Source: Primorskyibacter sedentarius (GTDB taxonomy: Bacteria; Pseudomonadota; Alphaproteobacteria; Rhodobacterales; Rhodobacteraceae). Taken from it: DNA of 45,671 nt. Positions 8,399 through 16,751 of this stretch are shown piece by piece. The position numbers were made by a program, and so were the translations under genes. The stretch lies in the NCBI RefSeq assembly GCF_004342065.1, contig NZ_SLZU01000025.1:1-45671 (forward strand). Direction: 5' to 3'. The notes under the pieces are model-generated. The model did no database searches and had not been told where the DNA came from. It was given only the letters and a program-made list of their open reading frames with translations. The stretch's first letter is position 1. Each line of letters opens with the position of its first letter.

Positions 8399-9570
8399 GC
8401 ACGGTGATCCGCGTCGGAACGGAACCGGCCGCCTTTGTCGGCGAGGCCGCGTTTTTCGACGGTGACAAGGCCGTACCCCAGAACGCCACACTCACCCTTG
8501 ACGAAGAGGCGCGGGAGTTGGTGATAGCTCTCGCCCAATCCGAACATCGCTGGCCGCTTAACAAGATCCGTGAAGTTCCGGACCAGGCGGGTCGCGATGT
8601 CATGATGCTGCGGCTCGACGGGGACCCCGTGCAGCGGCTGTTTCTGCCCAACCGCACGCTTGCCCCGCGCCTGCCCCACCGAACGCGACGCGCCCCGGTG
8701 AGCCGCCCCGGCCGGATCGCCGCATGGGCGGTCGCGGCCGTGGGTGCGGTCGCTGTCATCGTCCTGCTTCTGGTGCCGCGCCTTGCCAATCAGCTGGCTG
8801 ACCATATCCCGCCCGGGGGCGAACACGCTTTGGGCGAGGTGACACTCACGCAGATCCGCAGCGCGCTTGACCAGACCGGGCTACAGCCTGTGCCTTTCTG
8901 CACCGCGGCCGAAGGGATGGCCGCGCTTGACCAGCTTGAGAGGCGGTTGACGGCTGGGCTTGACCTGCCCGGCCCCTTGTCCGTCCATGTTCTGGACCAT
9001 GACATGGTCAATGCCTTCGCCCTGCCCGGCGGATATATCGTGCTGTTCCGCGGGCTGATCGACGCCGCCGAGACACCCGAAGAGGTCGCCGCTGTCTTTG
9101 CCCATGAAATCGGGCATGTCATCAGTCGTGACCCAACCCGGCATGCGCTGCGGTCGGCTGGCTCCATAGGGGTGCTGGGCCTGATCTTCGGGGATTTCGC
9201 GGGCGGTGCGCTGGTGCTGTTCCTTGCTGAACGCCTGATCGACGCCACCTATGCGCGCGATGCTGAAGAGGCGGCAGACCGCTTCGCGCATGAAACCCTT
9301 CTCGCAGCAGCGTTGCCCCCGTCGGCGATTGGCAGCTTCTTCGAACGTCTCCTGAAGGAAAATGGAGAGCCGGAAGGCATCGTTGCCCATTTCCTGAGTC
9401 ACCCGCAGATGGGGGACCGTATTGCCGCTGCGCGGGATGCCACACCCGACAACGCGGTCTTTCGCCCTGCCCTCACGGACCCGGAGTGGAACGCTTTGAG
9501 AAAGATTTGTCGCCAATCGGCGCGTGACGTTCCGTCGGAGCCACCGAAAAGCGGCGTAGGTTGGCGCTAA
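8395..9570 (+). CDS. M48-family membrane metallopeptidase
   Basis: 391 residues. The zinc motif is HEIGH at 237-241, with the third ligand expected in ARDAEEAADRFA downstream, as in M48 (HtpX/Oma1/BepA-type) peptidases. The N-terminal 100 residues form a separate beta-rich domain (TEPAAFVGEAAFFDGDKAVP) of the kind found before M48 domains in DUF7092 proteins (recalled, not searched). A single hydrophobic helix at about 108-127 follows. The peptidase domain is therefore likely periplasmic or membrane-apposed. The start codon overlaps the stop of the DUF898 gene. This pairing suggests the two act together in envelope protein quality control, but that is inference. Confidence 0.92.
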   Translation: MSTVIRVGTEPAAFVGEAAFFDGDKAVPQNATLTLDEEARELVIALAQSEHRWPLNKIREVPDQAGRDVMMLRLDGDPVQRLFLPNRTLAPRLPHRTRRAPVSRPGRIAAWAVAAVGAVAVIVLLLVPRLANQLADHIPPGGEHALGEVTLTQIRSALDQTGLQPVPFCTAAEGMAALDQLERRLTAGLDLPGPLSVHVLDHDMVNAFALPGGYIVLFRGLIDAAETPEEVAAVFAHEIGHVISRDPTRHALRSAGSIGVLGLIFGDFAGGALVLFLAERLIDATYARDAEEAADRFAHETLLAAALPPSAIGSFFERLLKENGEPEGIVAHFLSHPQMGDRIAAARDATPDNAVFRPALTDPEWNALRKICRQSARDVPSEPPKSGVGWR

Positions 9571-9678
9571 CGTGACGATTTTGGTCTGTTTCCCCCCGTG
9601 CAGAGCCGCTATCAACCCCGAAGAAGTCTTCAAAGGCCGCATCGCGAGCGGCTTGTCACCAAAAGGAGAGTTACGCCG

Positions 9679-10437
9679 ATGAAGGTCCTTGTGCCGGTCA
9701 AGCGTGTGATCGACTACAACGTGAAAGTTCGTGTGAAAGCGGACGGTTCGGGTGTCGATCTTGCCAATGTGAAGATGTCGATGAACCCGTTCGACGAGAT
9801 TGCCGTTGAAGAGGCGATCCGCCTCAAGGAAGCGGGCAAGGCAGACGAGATCGTCGCGGTCAGCATCGGCGTCAAGCAAAGCCAGGAAACGCTGCGCACC
9901 GCGCTGGCGATGGGCGCGGACCGGGCCATTCTGGTGGTTGCCGCAGATGACGTGCACACCGATATCGAACCGCTTGCCGTTGCCAAGATCCTGGCGAAAA
10001 TCGTCGAAGAAGAACAGCCCGGCCTCGTGCTGTGCGGCAAGCAGGCGATTGACAATGACATGAACGCCACCGGCCAGATGGTCTCGGCGCTGCTGGGCTG
10101 GTCGCAGGCAACCTTCGCCTCGAAACTGGACATCGAAGGCGACGCGGCAACCGTGACACGCGAAGTCGATGGTGGCCTTCAGACGATCAAGGTCAAGATG
10201 CCTGCGATTGTCACCGTTGACCTGCGCCTGAACGAGCCGCGCTACGCGTCGCTGCCGAACATCATGAAGGCCAAGAAAAAGCCGATGGACGAGAAGACCG
10301 CCGCTGATTACGGCGTCGATGTTTCTCCGCGTCTCGAAGTCGTCAAGACTTCCGAACCGGCGGAACGTGCTGCGGGCATCAAGGTTGGCTCGGTCGACGA
10401 GCTTGTCGCGAAACTCAAAGAAGCGGGGGCTGTGTAA
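9679..10437 (+). CDS. etfB: Electron transfer flavoprotein beta subunit
   Basis: 252 residues. ETF accepts electrons from acyl-CoA and N-methyl dehydrogenases and passes them to ETF-ubiquinone oxidoreductase. The beta subunit binds AMP. Recognised by [20 protein letters not shown] at the start, [16 protein letters not shown], and the [15 protein letters not shown] segment. An AAAAGGAGAG ribosome site lies 8 bp upstream of the ATG. A 108-bp leader separates it from the M48 gene and contains a GCCGC/GCGGC hairpin (about 9637-9653). The stop codon TAA shares one base with the etfA ATG. Confidence 0.97.
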   Translation: MKVLVPVKRVIDYNVKVRVKADGSGVDLANVKMSMNPFDEIAVEEAIRLKEAGKADEIVAVSIGVKQSQETLRTALAMGADRAILVVAADDVHTDIEPLAVAKILAKIVEEEQPGLVLCGKQAIDNDMNATGQMVSALLGWSQATFASKLDIEGDAATVTREVDGGLQTIKVKMPAIVTVDLRLNEPRYASLPNIMKAKKKPMDEKTAADYGVDVSPRLEVVKTSEPAERAAGIKVGSVDELVAKLKEAGAV

Positions 10438-11366
10438 TGGCTGTTCTTCTCCTTGCCGAAGTGAATGATGGTGAACTGGCGCTGGACGCCACCGCCAAGG
10501 CTGTTGCAGCCGCCAAGTCGCTTGGCGATGTGACCGCGCTTTGTGTCGGCGCAACCGCCGCAGCCGCAGCAGAAGCAGCGGCCAAGATCGACGGTGTTTC
10601 CAAGGTGCTGTGCGCCGAGGATGCGGGCCTTGGCCACCGTCTGGCGGAAGCGACTGCCGCGCTGATCGTCAGCCTTGCAGGCGATTATGAACATATCGTG
10701 GCACCTGCAACGACGGATGCGAAAAACATCCTGCCCCGCGTTGCGGCCCTGCTGGATGTCATGGTGCTGACCGATGTGTCGGGTGTCGTTGATGGCGCAA
10801 CTTTCGAACGCCCCATCTATGCGGGCAACGCGATCCAGACGGTCAAATCTTCGGACGCGACGAAGGTGATTTCGTTCCGCACGTCGACCTTCGACGCAGC
10901 CGGTGAACAAGCTGCTGCCCCGGTCGAGACGATCTCGGCGACCGAAAACCCCGGCCTGTCCGAATGGGTCGAGGACAAGGTCGCTGCAAGCGACCGTCCG
11001 GAGCTCACCTCGGCCGGTGTCGTGGTCTCCGGCGGGCGCGGTGTCGGCTCGGAAGAGAACTTCGCGATGATTGAGGCGCTCGCAGACAAGCTGGGTGCCG
11101 CCGTTGGCGCATCGCGCGCAGCGGTCGACAGCGGGTTTGCGCCGAATGACTGGCAGGTCGGACAGACCGGTAAGGTCGTGGCACCAGAGCTCTACATCGC
11201 AATCGGCATCTCGGGCGCGATCCAGCATCTGGCAGGCATGAAGGATTCCAAGGTCATCGTCGCCATCAACAAGGACGAAGAAGCCCCGATCTTCCAAGTC
11301 GCCGACTTCGGCCTCGTTGCAGACCTCTTCGACGCTGTCCCGGAACTGACCGAAAAACTGGGCTAA
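10437..11366 (+). CDS. etfA: Electron transfer flavoprotein alpha subunit
   Basis: 309 residues, the FAD-binding partner of EtfB. The C-terminal FAD domain shows [14 protein letters not shown], the [20 protein letters not shown] segment, [19 protein letters not shown] and [12 protein letters not shown], all characteristic. The first ATG base is the last base of the etfB stop (TAATG), so translation is coupled and subunit stoichiometry preserved. It is followed by a strong terminator. In-window client dehydrogenases include Mcd and the DMGDH-like protein; the acceptor ETF-QO is at the right edge. Confidence 0.97.
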   Translation: MAVLLLAEVNDGELALDATAKAVAAAKSLGDVTALCVGATAAAAAEAAAKIDGVSKVLCAEDAGLGHRLAEATAALIVSLAGDYEHIVAPATTDAKNILPRVAALLDVMVLTDVSGVVDGATFERPIYAGNAIQTVKSSDATKVISFRTSTFDAAGEQAAAPVETISATENPGLSEWVEDKVAASDRPELTSAGVVVSGGRGVGSEENFAMIEALADKLGAAVGASRAAVDSGFAPNDWQVGQTGKVVAPELYIAIGISGAIQHLAGMKDSKVIVAINKDEEAPIFQVADFGLVADLFDAVPELTEKLG

Positions 11367-11390
11367 GCCTCTTCCAGCCGAGCGTTCTAG

Positions 11391-11416
11391 AAGGCCCGCC
11401 ATTGGCGGGCCTTTGT
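11391..11416 (+). terminator. Intrinsic terminator of etfBA
   Basis: AAGGCCCGCC (11391-11400), loop ATT, GGCGGGCCTT (11404-11413): a perfect 10-bp stem ending in TTT, 24 bp after the etfA stop. It lies between convergent etfA and the DUF6473-like gene and could also serve the latter. Confidence 0.9.
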
Positions 11417-11434
11417 CGTTCCGGGTCGCTCTGA

Positions 11435-12259
11435 TCAGCGCAGCACGCGGGACAAGACCGGGGTCAGCGCGTTTGCCGCCTCCTGATGAGCTATCGGCCC
11501 CAGTAATTCTTCTGCCGCAGGCCGATCCGTTGCACCCAGAACCATCCCGTCGGTCCGACGTACAAGCGCAGCAGAGCTGGCCACCACCTCCACAACCTCG
11601 TCAACATACGGGCGAAGAGCCTCGATCATCGCGCGGTTCACGAACAGCGGGTCCTGAAGAAGGGCGAAATCGTCTTCGTCTGGCGCATGTTCGGAAAACC
11701 ACAGCAAAATCTTTGGGTTACGCAGCACCATCGACATGTGTTTCATCCGGGATATCCAGGCGGCGCTCAATTCCTCAGTGATTGCCGCAAACCTGTCCGG
11801 GGACAGGCTTTGTAGACTGTGCAACAAATGCCGGTTGAAATTGAACTCCGTAAAATCCACCTCGTGATAGAGGTCCTGAAGCGCGCGAGAGGCTTTCAAG
11901 AACCGATCGTTGCGCCGCGGATGAACCGTGTAGAAACGGTTCGACATGTTGGGCGCGCCCATCACCTGGATCACGGTCGCAGCGGAGGACGCAGCCGCCT
12001 CCATCACCGTGGGCTCGTTCAGGTAAACGTCCAGCCCTGCATTGCGCACCCCGAAATTGACACAAGTCTTGCCCAAAGCGCGTTCGACAAGTCCCGGAAC
12101 CGGTTCCCGCAGGAACTGTCCGAAAATCTCGGTTCCACCGAGAAAGGCGATATAGTCTCCCTGTAACCGCCGCTTCGGCCCGCGAAAAAGGATACGCGAA
12201 TTCGGATATCGGCACGGGTAATACTCCAGCCCGCGCTGGCCTGTTCTTTCATAGGTCAT
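11435..12259 (-). CDS. DUF6473-like protein, function unknown
   Basis: 274 residues starting MTYERTGQRGLEYYPCRYP, with a GAGGTGGG ribosome site directly before the ATG at 12259; the frame stays open upstream but without signals. I recall this start as typical of the uncharacterised DUF6473 proteins of Rhodobacteraceae (not searched). Visible blocks include YIAFLGGTEIFGQFL, VNFGVRNAGLDVYL and VIQVMGAPNMSNRFYTVHPRRNDRF. The GGTExxG and NxGxxNAG pattern recalls SGNH-type folds, but no catalytic triad can be assigned. No signal peptide or membrane segment is seen. It is divergent from hbd and convergent with etfA. Confidence 0.75.
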   Translation of the reverse strand: MTYERTGQRGLEYYPCRYPNSRILFRGPKRRLQGDYIAFLGGTEIFGQFLREPVPGLVERALGKTCVNFGVRNAGLDVYLNEPTVMEAAASSAATVIQVMGAPNMSNRFYTVHPRRNDRFLKASRALQDLYHEVDFTEFNFNRHLLHSLQSLSPDRFAAITEELSAAWISRMKHMSMVLRNPKILLWFSEHAPDEDDFALLQDPLFVNRAMIEALRPYVDEVVEVVASSAALVRRTDGMVLGATDRPAAEELLGPIAHQEAANALTPVLSRVLR

Positions 12260-12382
12260 CTCACCCACCTCACATTTCTTCCCGGCCACAGAATCGCCAG
12301 ATTCCGTTGCGATTCGGCTAAAGGAAAAACTTGAGAAGAAGTTTCGCGACCTGCCCTTGCACGTCCCTGCCGGGCGCGCCAT

Positions 12383-12397
12383 TGTTGCGGCGCAACA
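12383..12397. promoter_or_regulatory. Perfect inverted repeat upstream of hbd
   Basis: TGTTGC-GGC-GCAACA is a perfect 6+3+6 palindrome centred 29 bp before the hbd ATG, in the divergent space with the DUF6473-like gene. The size and symmetry suit a dimeric repressor. Related but asymmetric sequences precede mcd and phaB. A PhaR-type regulator is a candidate only because PhaR operators are described as TGC-rich. Confidence 0.5.
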
Positions 12398-12418
12398 TTT
12401 TCACCAGGACGGGCAAGC

Positions 12419-13294
12419 ATGGACATCACGCGGATCGGAGTTGTGGGCGCGGGGCAGATGGGAAACGGCATTGCGCATGTTCTGGCACTGGCCGGATACG
12501 ACGTGCTGCTGAATGATGTCAGCCAAGAAGCACTGGACAAGGCCGTCGCCCTGATCGACCGGAACCTTGACCGGCAAGTCAGCCGCGAAAAGATTTCGGC
12601 CGAGGACAAAGCCGCCGCCATGGCGCGCATCAAGACGACGATGACGTTGACCGATCTGGGCAAGACCGATCTGGTCATCGAAGCAGCGACCGAACGCGAA
12701 GAGATCAAGCAGAAGATTTTCGACGCGCTGTTGCCGCATCTGGAACCGCACACGATCCTCACCTCCAACACGTCGTCGATCTCGATCACCCGCCTTGCGA
12801 GCCGCACCGACCGTCCTGAAAAGTTCATGGGGTTTCATTTCATGAACCCCGTCCCACTCATGCAGCTTGTGGAGTTGATCCGCGGCATCGCGACGGATGC
12901 GGAAACCTACGATGCCTGTCTGGGCGTGGTTGAGCGGCTCGGCAAGACGGCCGCCTCTGCCGAGGATTTCCCGGCCTTCATCGTCAACCGGATCCTGATG
13001 CCGATGATCAACGAAGCGGTATACACGCTGTACGAAGGCGTCGGAAACGTGAACTCCATCGACCAGTCGATGAAGCTGGGCGCCAACCATCCGATGGGGC
13101 CGCTGGAGCTGGCAGATTTCATCGGGCTCGACACCTGTCTTGCCATCATGAACGTCCTGCATGACGGGCTGGCGGACACGAAATACCGGCCCTGCCCCCT
13201 GCTGACAAAATATGTCGAGGCAGGATGGCTGGGACGCAAGACCAAGCGCGGTTTCTACGATTACCGCGGCGAAACCCCTGTCCCGACGCGGTGA
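12419..13294 (+). CDS. hbd: 3-hydroxybutyryl-CoA dehydrogenase
   Basis: 291 residues. It interconverts (S)-3-hydroxybutyryl-CoA and acetoacetyl-CoA with NAD(P). The N-terminal dinucleotide motif GAGQMG is at residues 10-15. The catalytic His lies in MGFHFMNPVPLMQLVELI, and the C-terminal domain ends GRKTKRGFYDYRG, all typical of the Hbd/PaaH family. No enoyl-CoA hydratase domain is fused. The AGGA ribosome site is weak to moderate. The stop overlaps the next gene as GTGA. It could serve butyrate-type or phenylacetate metabolism, or supply the crotonyl-CoA branch of the ethylmalonyl-CoA pathway; the sequence does not decide. Confidence 0.94.
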   Translation: MDITRIGVVGAGQMGNGIAHVLALAGYDVLLNDVSQEALDKAVALIDRNLDRQVSREKISAEDKAAAMARIKTTMTLTDLGKTDLVIEAATEREEIKQKIFDALLPHLEPHTILTSNTSSISITRLASRTDRPEKFMGFHFMNPVPLMQLVELIRGIATDAETYDACLGVVERLGKTAASAEDFPAFIVNRILMPMINEAVYTLYEGVGNVNSIDQSMKLGANHPMGPLELADFIGLDTCLAIMNVLHDGLADTKYRPCPLLTKYVEAGWLGRKTKRGFYDYRGETPVPTR

Positions 13295-13776
13295 TACGCG
13301 CCGCGGTGCCGGATGACGCGGAAGAGATTGCGCGCGTCCATGTCACTGCCTGGAGTGAAACCTATCGCGGCCTGCTGGCCGACGATGTGATCGACAGCTA
13401 CACCGTCGCGCGACGCCGAGAGAGATGGGAGCGGATCCTGACGCAGGAGGCTCCGGGGGCCGCAACCTTCGTCGCAGAAGCTGACGGCCAGATCATCGGA
13501 TTCGCCTCGACGCTACCGCAGCGAAACCCGGACATGCGCCCTGTCGCCGAAGGTGAAATCGCCGCGCTTTATCTGCTGTCATCCTACCACCGGCAAGGGT
13601 TTGGAACTGCGCTTTGGCACGCCTGCCTGACCGAGTTGCGCAGGATGGGTTGGGGCCGTGCAACATTCGAAGTGCATCGGGGAAATGCTGCGGCCATCGC
13701 CTTTTACGACGCGCAGGGCGCAGAGTTTCACATGCCCGCAGACGCAGATCACTTGATTTACACTGTCGCGCTATAA
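13291..13776 (+). CDS. GNAT-family N-acetyltransferase
   Basis: 161 residues from a GTG at 13291 whose GTGA overlaps the hbd stop, indicating translational coupling. The GNAT core is clear: an initial VIRAAVPDDAEEIARVHV strand-helix, ALYLLSSYHRQGFGTAL as motif A (RQGFGTAL = R/QxxGxG/A acetyl-CoA loop), and VHRGNAAAIAFYDAQGAE as motif B. The WSETYRGLLADDVID segment is common in a broad GNAT subgroup. The substrate is unknown. It ends 4 bp before the convergent acyltransferase stop. Confidence 0.9.
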   Translation: MIRAAVPDDAEEIARVHVTAWSETYRGLLADDVIDSYTVARRRERWERILTQEAPGAATFVAEADGQIIGFASTLPQRNPDMRPVAEGEIAALYLLSSYHRQGFGTALWHACLTELRRMGWGRATFEVHRGNAAAIAFYDAQGAEFHMPADADHLIYTVAL

Positions 13777-13780
13777 GGTG

Positions 13781-14722
13781 TCAGCCGTCGCGCAGGGCCA
13801 GCGTTTGCTCGCGCAACCAAGCCACGAAACCGCGCGGATTGCTCGACCATTCCTGGATCGCATCCCGCTCGATCACCTGACCGACGACAGGGGCTTGTGG
13901 CTTGTCCAGCGCGTGGACGACCTCGTACAGCAGCAAGCCCTGCCGCATTGTCGCCGAAACGCGATTGGCCATCTGGTACCAACGTGAATTGGCCCCGGGG
14001 AAGAAGATGGGCATGACCCGCGCGTTCGACCGCTGAATCATCTTCGCCGTGAACGGGTTCCAATCCGCCTCCACGGCATCGCCGAACATGGTCGACGAAG
14101 ACGCCACGACCCCAGAAGGGAACAGCACCACCACGCCCCCGTTCTGAAGATGCTGCATGGCGCGCTTGCGCATTTCGAGGTTCTGCTGAAGCGCATCCGC
14201 CTCGTGGGCGAAGGGGACGGGGATCATGAATTGCTCGATCTCGCCAACACCGGTCAGCAGCGAACGCGTCAAGATCTTGTAATCGGTCCTGACGCGGCCG
14301 ATCAGCTCTGCCAGAATCATCCCATCGATCAAGCCGTGCGGGTGGTTCGCGGTGATGACGAGCGGACCTTCCTTCGGAATCCGGGCAATCTGTTCAGCTG
14401 GGGTCATCAGGTCGATGCCCATGACGTCCAGCGCCTGCTGCCAAAAACCCTGACCTTCGGGAACACCCATCGCTTCGAACTTGCGTATGCGGCGCAGCAG
14501 GCGCAGCTTGCCGGTCAAAAGCTCCATCGCCTGGATGGTCTTGACCTGAAAGGCATTTTCAAACGTGTTGGCATAGGACAGGCGGCGGCGGTCATAGGGC
14601 TGGTCAGCGAGATTGGTGCCATCCCCCTGGCCAAGCAATTGGCGGGTCTTGCCAGACATCAAATCCCGCTGAGACTGCGTACTGTCAACCAAACCGGCAT
14701 GTCCTTCCAGGTTGCATCTCAC
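13781..14722 (-). CDS. PlsC-like lysophospholipid acyltransferase
   Basis: 313 residues from a GTG at 14722 that overlaps the ptsH stop (GTGA) and has a GAGG site; ATG at 14659 is an alternative. The acyltransferase block I is NHPHGLIDG (an HX4D-type motif as H-P-H-G-L-I-D), followed by VLFPSGVV and PIFFPGAN blocks. These resemble the 1-acylglycerol-3-phosphate and ornithine-lipid acyltransferase superfamily. No long membrane helices are evident. It transfers an acyl chain to an unidentified acceptor. The coupling to HPr is noteworthy, because a lipid enzyme sits in the regulatory PTS operon. Confidence 0.85.
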   Translation of the reverse strand: MRCNLEGHAGLVDSTQSQRDLMSGKTRQLLGQGDGTNLADQPYDRRRLSYANTFENAFQVKTIQAMELLTGKLRLLRRIRKFEAMGVPEGQGFWQQALDVMGIDLMTPAEQIARIPKEGPLVITANHPHGLIDGMILAELIGRVRTDYKILTRSLLTGVGEIEQFMIPVPFAHEADALQQNLEMRKRAMQHLQNGGVVVLFPSGVVASSSTMFGDAVEADWNPFTAKMIQRSNARVMPIFFPGANSRWYQMANRVSATMRQGLLLYEVVHALDKPQAPVVGQVIERDAIQEWSSNPRGFVAWLREQTLALRDG

Positions 14723-14997
14723 ATATCCTCGCCAAACCGGTCGGCCACCAGCGCTTCTACCGCATCTGCCAGAGCGCCGGCATCGGGGCCGGATATCTCG
14801 ACGTCAATAGTGGTTCCCTTGGAGGCTGCCAACATCAAAAGCCCCATGATGCTGTCGCCGGACGCACTCATCCCGTCTTTGCAGACCTCGACGGAAGCAT
14901 CGAAACCTTCGACAACTTCCACCAACTTTGCGGAGGCGCGGGCGTGCAGCCCCTTTTCATTCACGATCTGAAGCGTGCGGCGGATAGAGTTTGACAT
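14719..14997 (-). CDS. ptsH: HPr phosphocarrier protein
   Basis: 92 residues. HPr carries phosphate on a histidine: His18 in KGLHARAS. A serine in the ASGDSIMGLLML segment (Ser49 here) matches the regulatory Ser46 phosphorylated by HPr kinase, whose gene is 1.75 kb upstream. It lies 8 bp after the EIIA gene. With no EIIB/EIIC or EI gene in the window, this HPr is probably regulatory rather than for sugar uptake. The C-terminal tail is a little longer than the 85-88 residue norm. Confidence 0.96.
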   Translation of the reverse strand: MSNSIRRTLQIVNEKGLHARASAKLVEVVEGFDASVEVCKDGMSASGDSIMGLLMLAASKGTTIDVEISGPDAGALADAVEALVADRFGEDM

Positions 14998-15005
14998 GAT
15001 GCGCC

Positions 15006-15398
15006 TTAGTCCGGAGAAATATTCTGACTGTCAATATACTTTCGGCCAGCCTCGAGCGCCGAGCGAACTGCATCCGTGACCGGCAACTGGCGGCTTTTCG
15101 CCAGCTTGATCAGCATCGGCAGATTGGCACCATATAGAATCCGTCGGTTCGATGGCTGGCAAGCCATGAGTGACAGATTGGATGGCGACCCACCGAACAT
15201 GTCGGTGACAATCACCACGCCATCGCCATGATCAACATCATTGGCAGCCCGGCAGATCTCTGCCTGCTTGGCGTTGCGGTTATGGTCAGCCTCGATGGCG
15301 ACCGTTCGCACGCCCTGCTGTGTCCCAACCACATGTTCGACTGCCGAAAGATACTCTTTCGCCAGACCTCCATGCGCCACGATCACGATACCGATCAA
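15006..15398 (-). CDS. PTS EIIA component, mannose family
   Basis: 130 residues of the EIIA(Man) fold, with phosphorylatable His9 in VIVAHGG and the VTDMFGGSPSNLS loop. Translation starts at a TTG (15396-15398) preceded by GGAGAG; the TTGA overlaps the rapZ stop. No EIIB/EIIC partner is encoded here, so it likely serves as a phosphorylation-dependent signalling output, as in other alphaproteobacterial truncated PTS systems. It is often annotated as a fructose IIA component. Confidence 0.92.
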   Translation of the reverse strand: MIGIVIVAHGGLAKEYLSAVEHVVGTQQGVRTVAIEADHNRNAKQAEICRAANDVDHGDGVVIVTDMFGGSPSNLSLMACQPSNRRILYGANLPMLIKLAKSRQLPVTDAVRSALEAGRKYIDSQNISPD

Positions 15399-16318
15399 CT
15401 CTGGGTCTCTCCGCCTGTCTGCACGATGCGAGACGTTTCGGCGGCCAAGCCAAGACGTTCCAGTTCGCGATGCCTAATTGACACCCGCCAGCCTTGTTGC
15501 GCAAGGGCACGCGCCACGCATTCCGTAACGGCAACAGACCTGTGCCGTCCGCCGGTACATCCAAAACCAACCGAGAAGTGCGCTTTGCCCTCATCTACAG
15601 AGGCCGGCAGCAGAAATGCGACCAGATCGGTGACCTTATCGATGAACGCCTCATAGCGGCTATCGCGCGCCACATATTCGCTGACGTCCCTGTCCAGGCC
15701 CGTGAGCTTGCGCAGCCCTTGCTGCCAATACGGGTTGTTGAGAAAGCGGCAATCGAGAACAAGGTCGACACCGTTGGGCAACCCGCGCTTGTAGCTGAAG
15801 GAATGCAGGGCAACGGCCAACCCCTGACCGGTTTCGGCACCAAACCAGCGTTGCAACTGGGCGCGCAAATCATGTGGGGTCAGGTCGCTGGTTTCAATCA
15901 GCAGGTCAGCGGCGCTGCGCACCGGTGCAAGCAACCCCATCTCGCGCGCAATCCCTTCACCGGGGGCGTCGTCCGGGGAGAGGGGGTGGCGTCGCCGGGT
16001 TTCTGAAAAACGGCGCAGCAAGACATCGGCCTGACAATCGAGGTACAACAGCTCTGAAGTGATACGATCATCCCCGGCCAGCTGCGCCTGCATTGCCAGA
16101 AGGCCTTCGGGGGAAAAGTCGCGCCCCCTTGCATCAATTCCCAGCGCCATCGGGCGGGGCGCCTCGCCGTCCAGCAGGCGTGGAATCAGGCTGAGGGGCA
16201 GATTATCGATCGCCTCGAACCCGATATCCTCTAGCGCGTTGATCGCGGTCGACCGCCCGGCGCCTGACGGGCCGGTCACGAATATCACTCGCTGCGCTTT
16301 CTCGTTCATGGCAGACAT
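15395..16318 (-). CDS. rapZ: RapZ-type nucleotide-binding RNase adapter
   Basis: 307 residues. E. coli RapZ guides RNase E to the GlmZ small RNA; the family always sits near PTS-Ntr genes. The N-terminal P-loop is GPSGAGRS at 16-23, with Arg22 where Walker A normally has Lys. Then come EDIGFEAIDNLPLSL and GIDARGRDF. The C-terminal domain has HSFSYKRGLPNGVDLVLDCRFLNNP split here, and GCTGGRHRSVAV. The start at 16318 follows an AAGGAGAG site 7 bp upstream; ATG at 16309 is an alternative. It begins 1 bp after the hprK stop. In alphaproteobacteria the RNA target is not known. Confidence 0.94.
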   Translation of the reverse strand: MSAMNEKAQRVIFVTGPSGAGRSTAINALEDIGFEAIDNLPLSLIPRLLDGEAPRPMALGIDARGRDFSPEGLLAMQAQLAGDDRITSELLYLDCQADVLLRRFSETRRRHPLSPDDAPGEGIAREMGLLAPVRSAADLLIETSDLTPHDLRAQLQRWFGAETGQGLAVALHSFSYKRGLPNGVDLVLDCRFLNNPYWQQGLRKLTGLDRDVSEYVARDSRYEAFIDKVTDLVAFLLPASVDEGKAHFSVGFGCTGGRHRSVAVTECVARALAQQGWRVSIRHRELERLGLAAETSRIVQTGGETQS

Positions 16319-16319
16319 G

Positions 16320-16751
16320 TCAGTCTCTCCTTCCGAACAAGAGATAGTGTTTAAGAGAGGCTGCAAAACAGGTGGTCTCGGCTCTGTGAAGTAGCGGAAC
16401 AGAAAGCCCGAGCAAATCTATCGACCGGAATTCAGGCAGGCGCTGCGTCTCGGCCTTCTCCAGATCAACCACCAGATGAACCTCGACCGGTCCGACGAGT
16501 TGCGCATTCAACAACCCGACGCCTCGCGCCTCGATCAGCGAAGGAAGCCCGGTTGGCGCACGCGCCATCAGCACCGAATCCTGCCCGGTCGCATAGATCT
16601 CTGTCCGGTCATCGGCGACCAGCTTTGCTCCGCGGCTCATCATGTCGAGCGCAAGGGCCGATTTCCCCGCACCGGAAGGGCCAATGATGACAGCGCCGCG
16701 GCCTTCCACCGAAACGGTGGTGGCGTGCAGGATCGTGCTTTCGGTGCTCAT
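16320..16751 (-). CDS. hprK: HPr kinase/phosphorylase, short alphaproteobacterial form
   Basis: 143 residues, only the catalytic half of the 310-residue Firmicute enzyme; the N-terminal domain is absent, as is usual in alphaproteobacteria. The Walker A GPSGAGKS is at 24-31, followed by ALALDMMSRGAKLVADDR. The HprK signature is IEARGVGLL. It phosphorylates the regulatory Ser of HPr (encoded downstream). The start ATG overlaps the stop of a possible short upstream gene. The rapZ start follows directly. Confidence 0.94.
   Translation of the reverse strand: MSTESTILHATTVSVEGRGAVIIGPSGAGKSALALDMMSRGAKLVADDRTEIYATGQDSVLMARAPTGLPSLIEARGVGLLNAQLVGPVEVHLVVDLEKAETQRLPEFRSIDLLGLSVPLLHRAETTCFAASLKHYLLFGRRD

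Noticed and set aside
8881-10554. 557-codon minus-strand frame over the M48/etfB region
   Set aside because: Shadow of two clear plus-strand genes; no recognisable domain.
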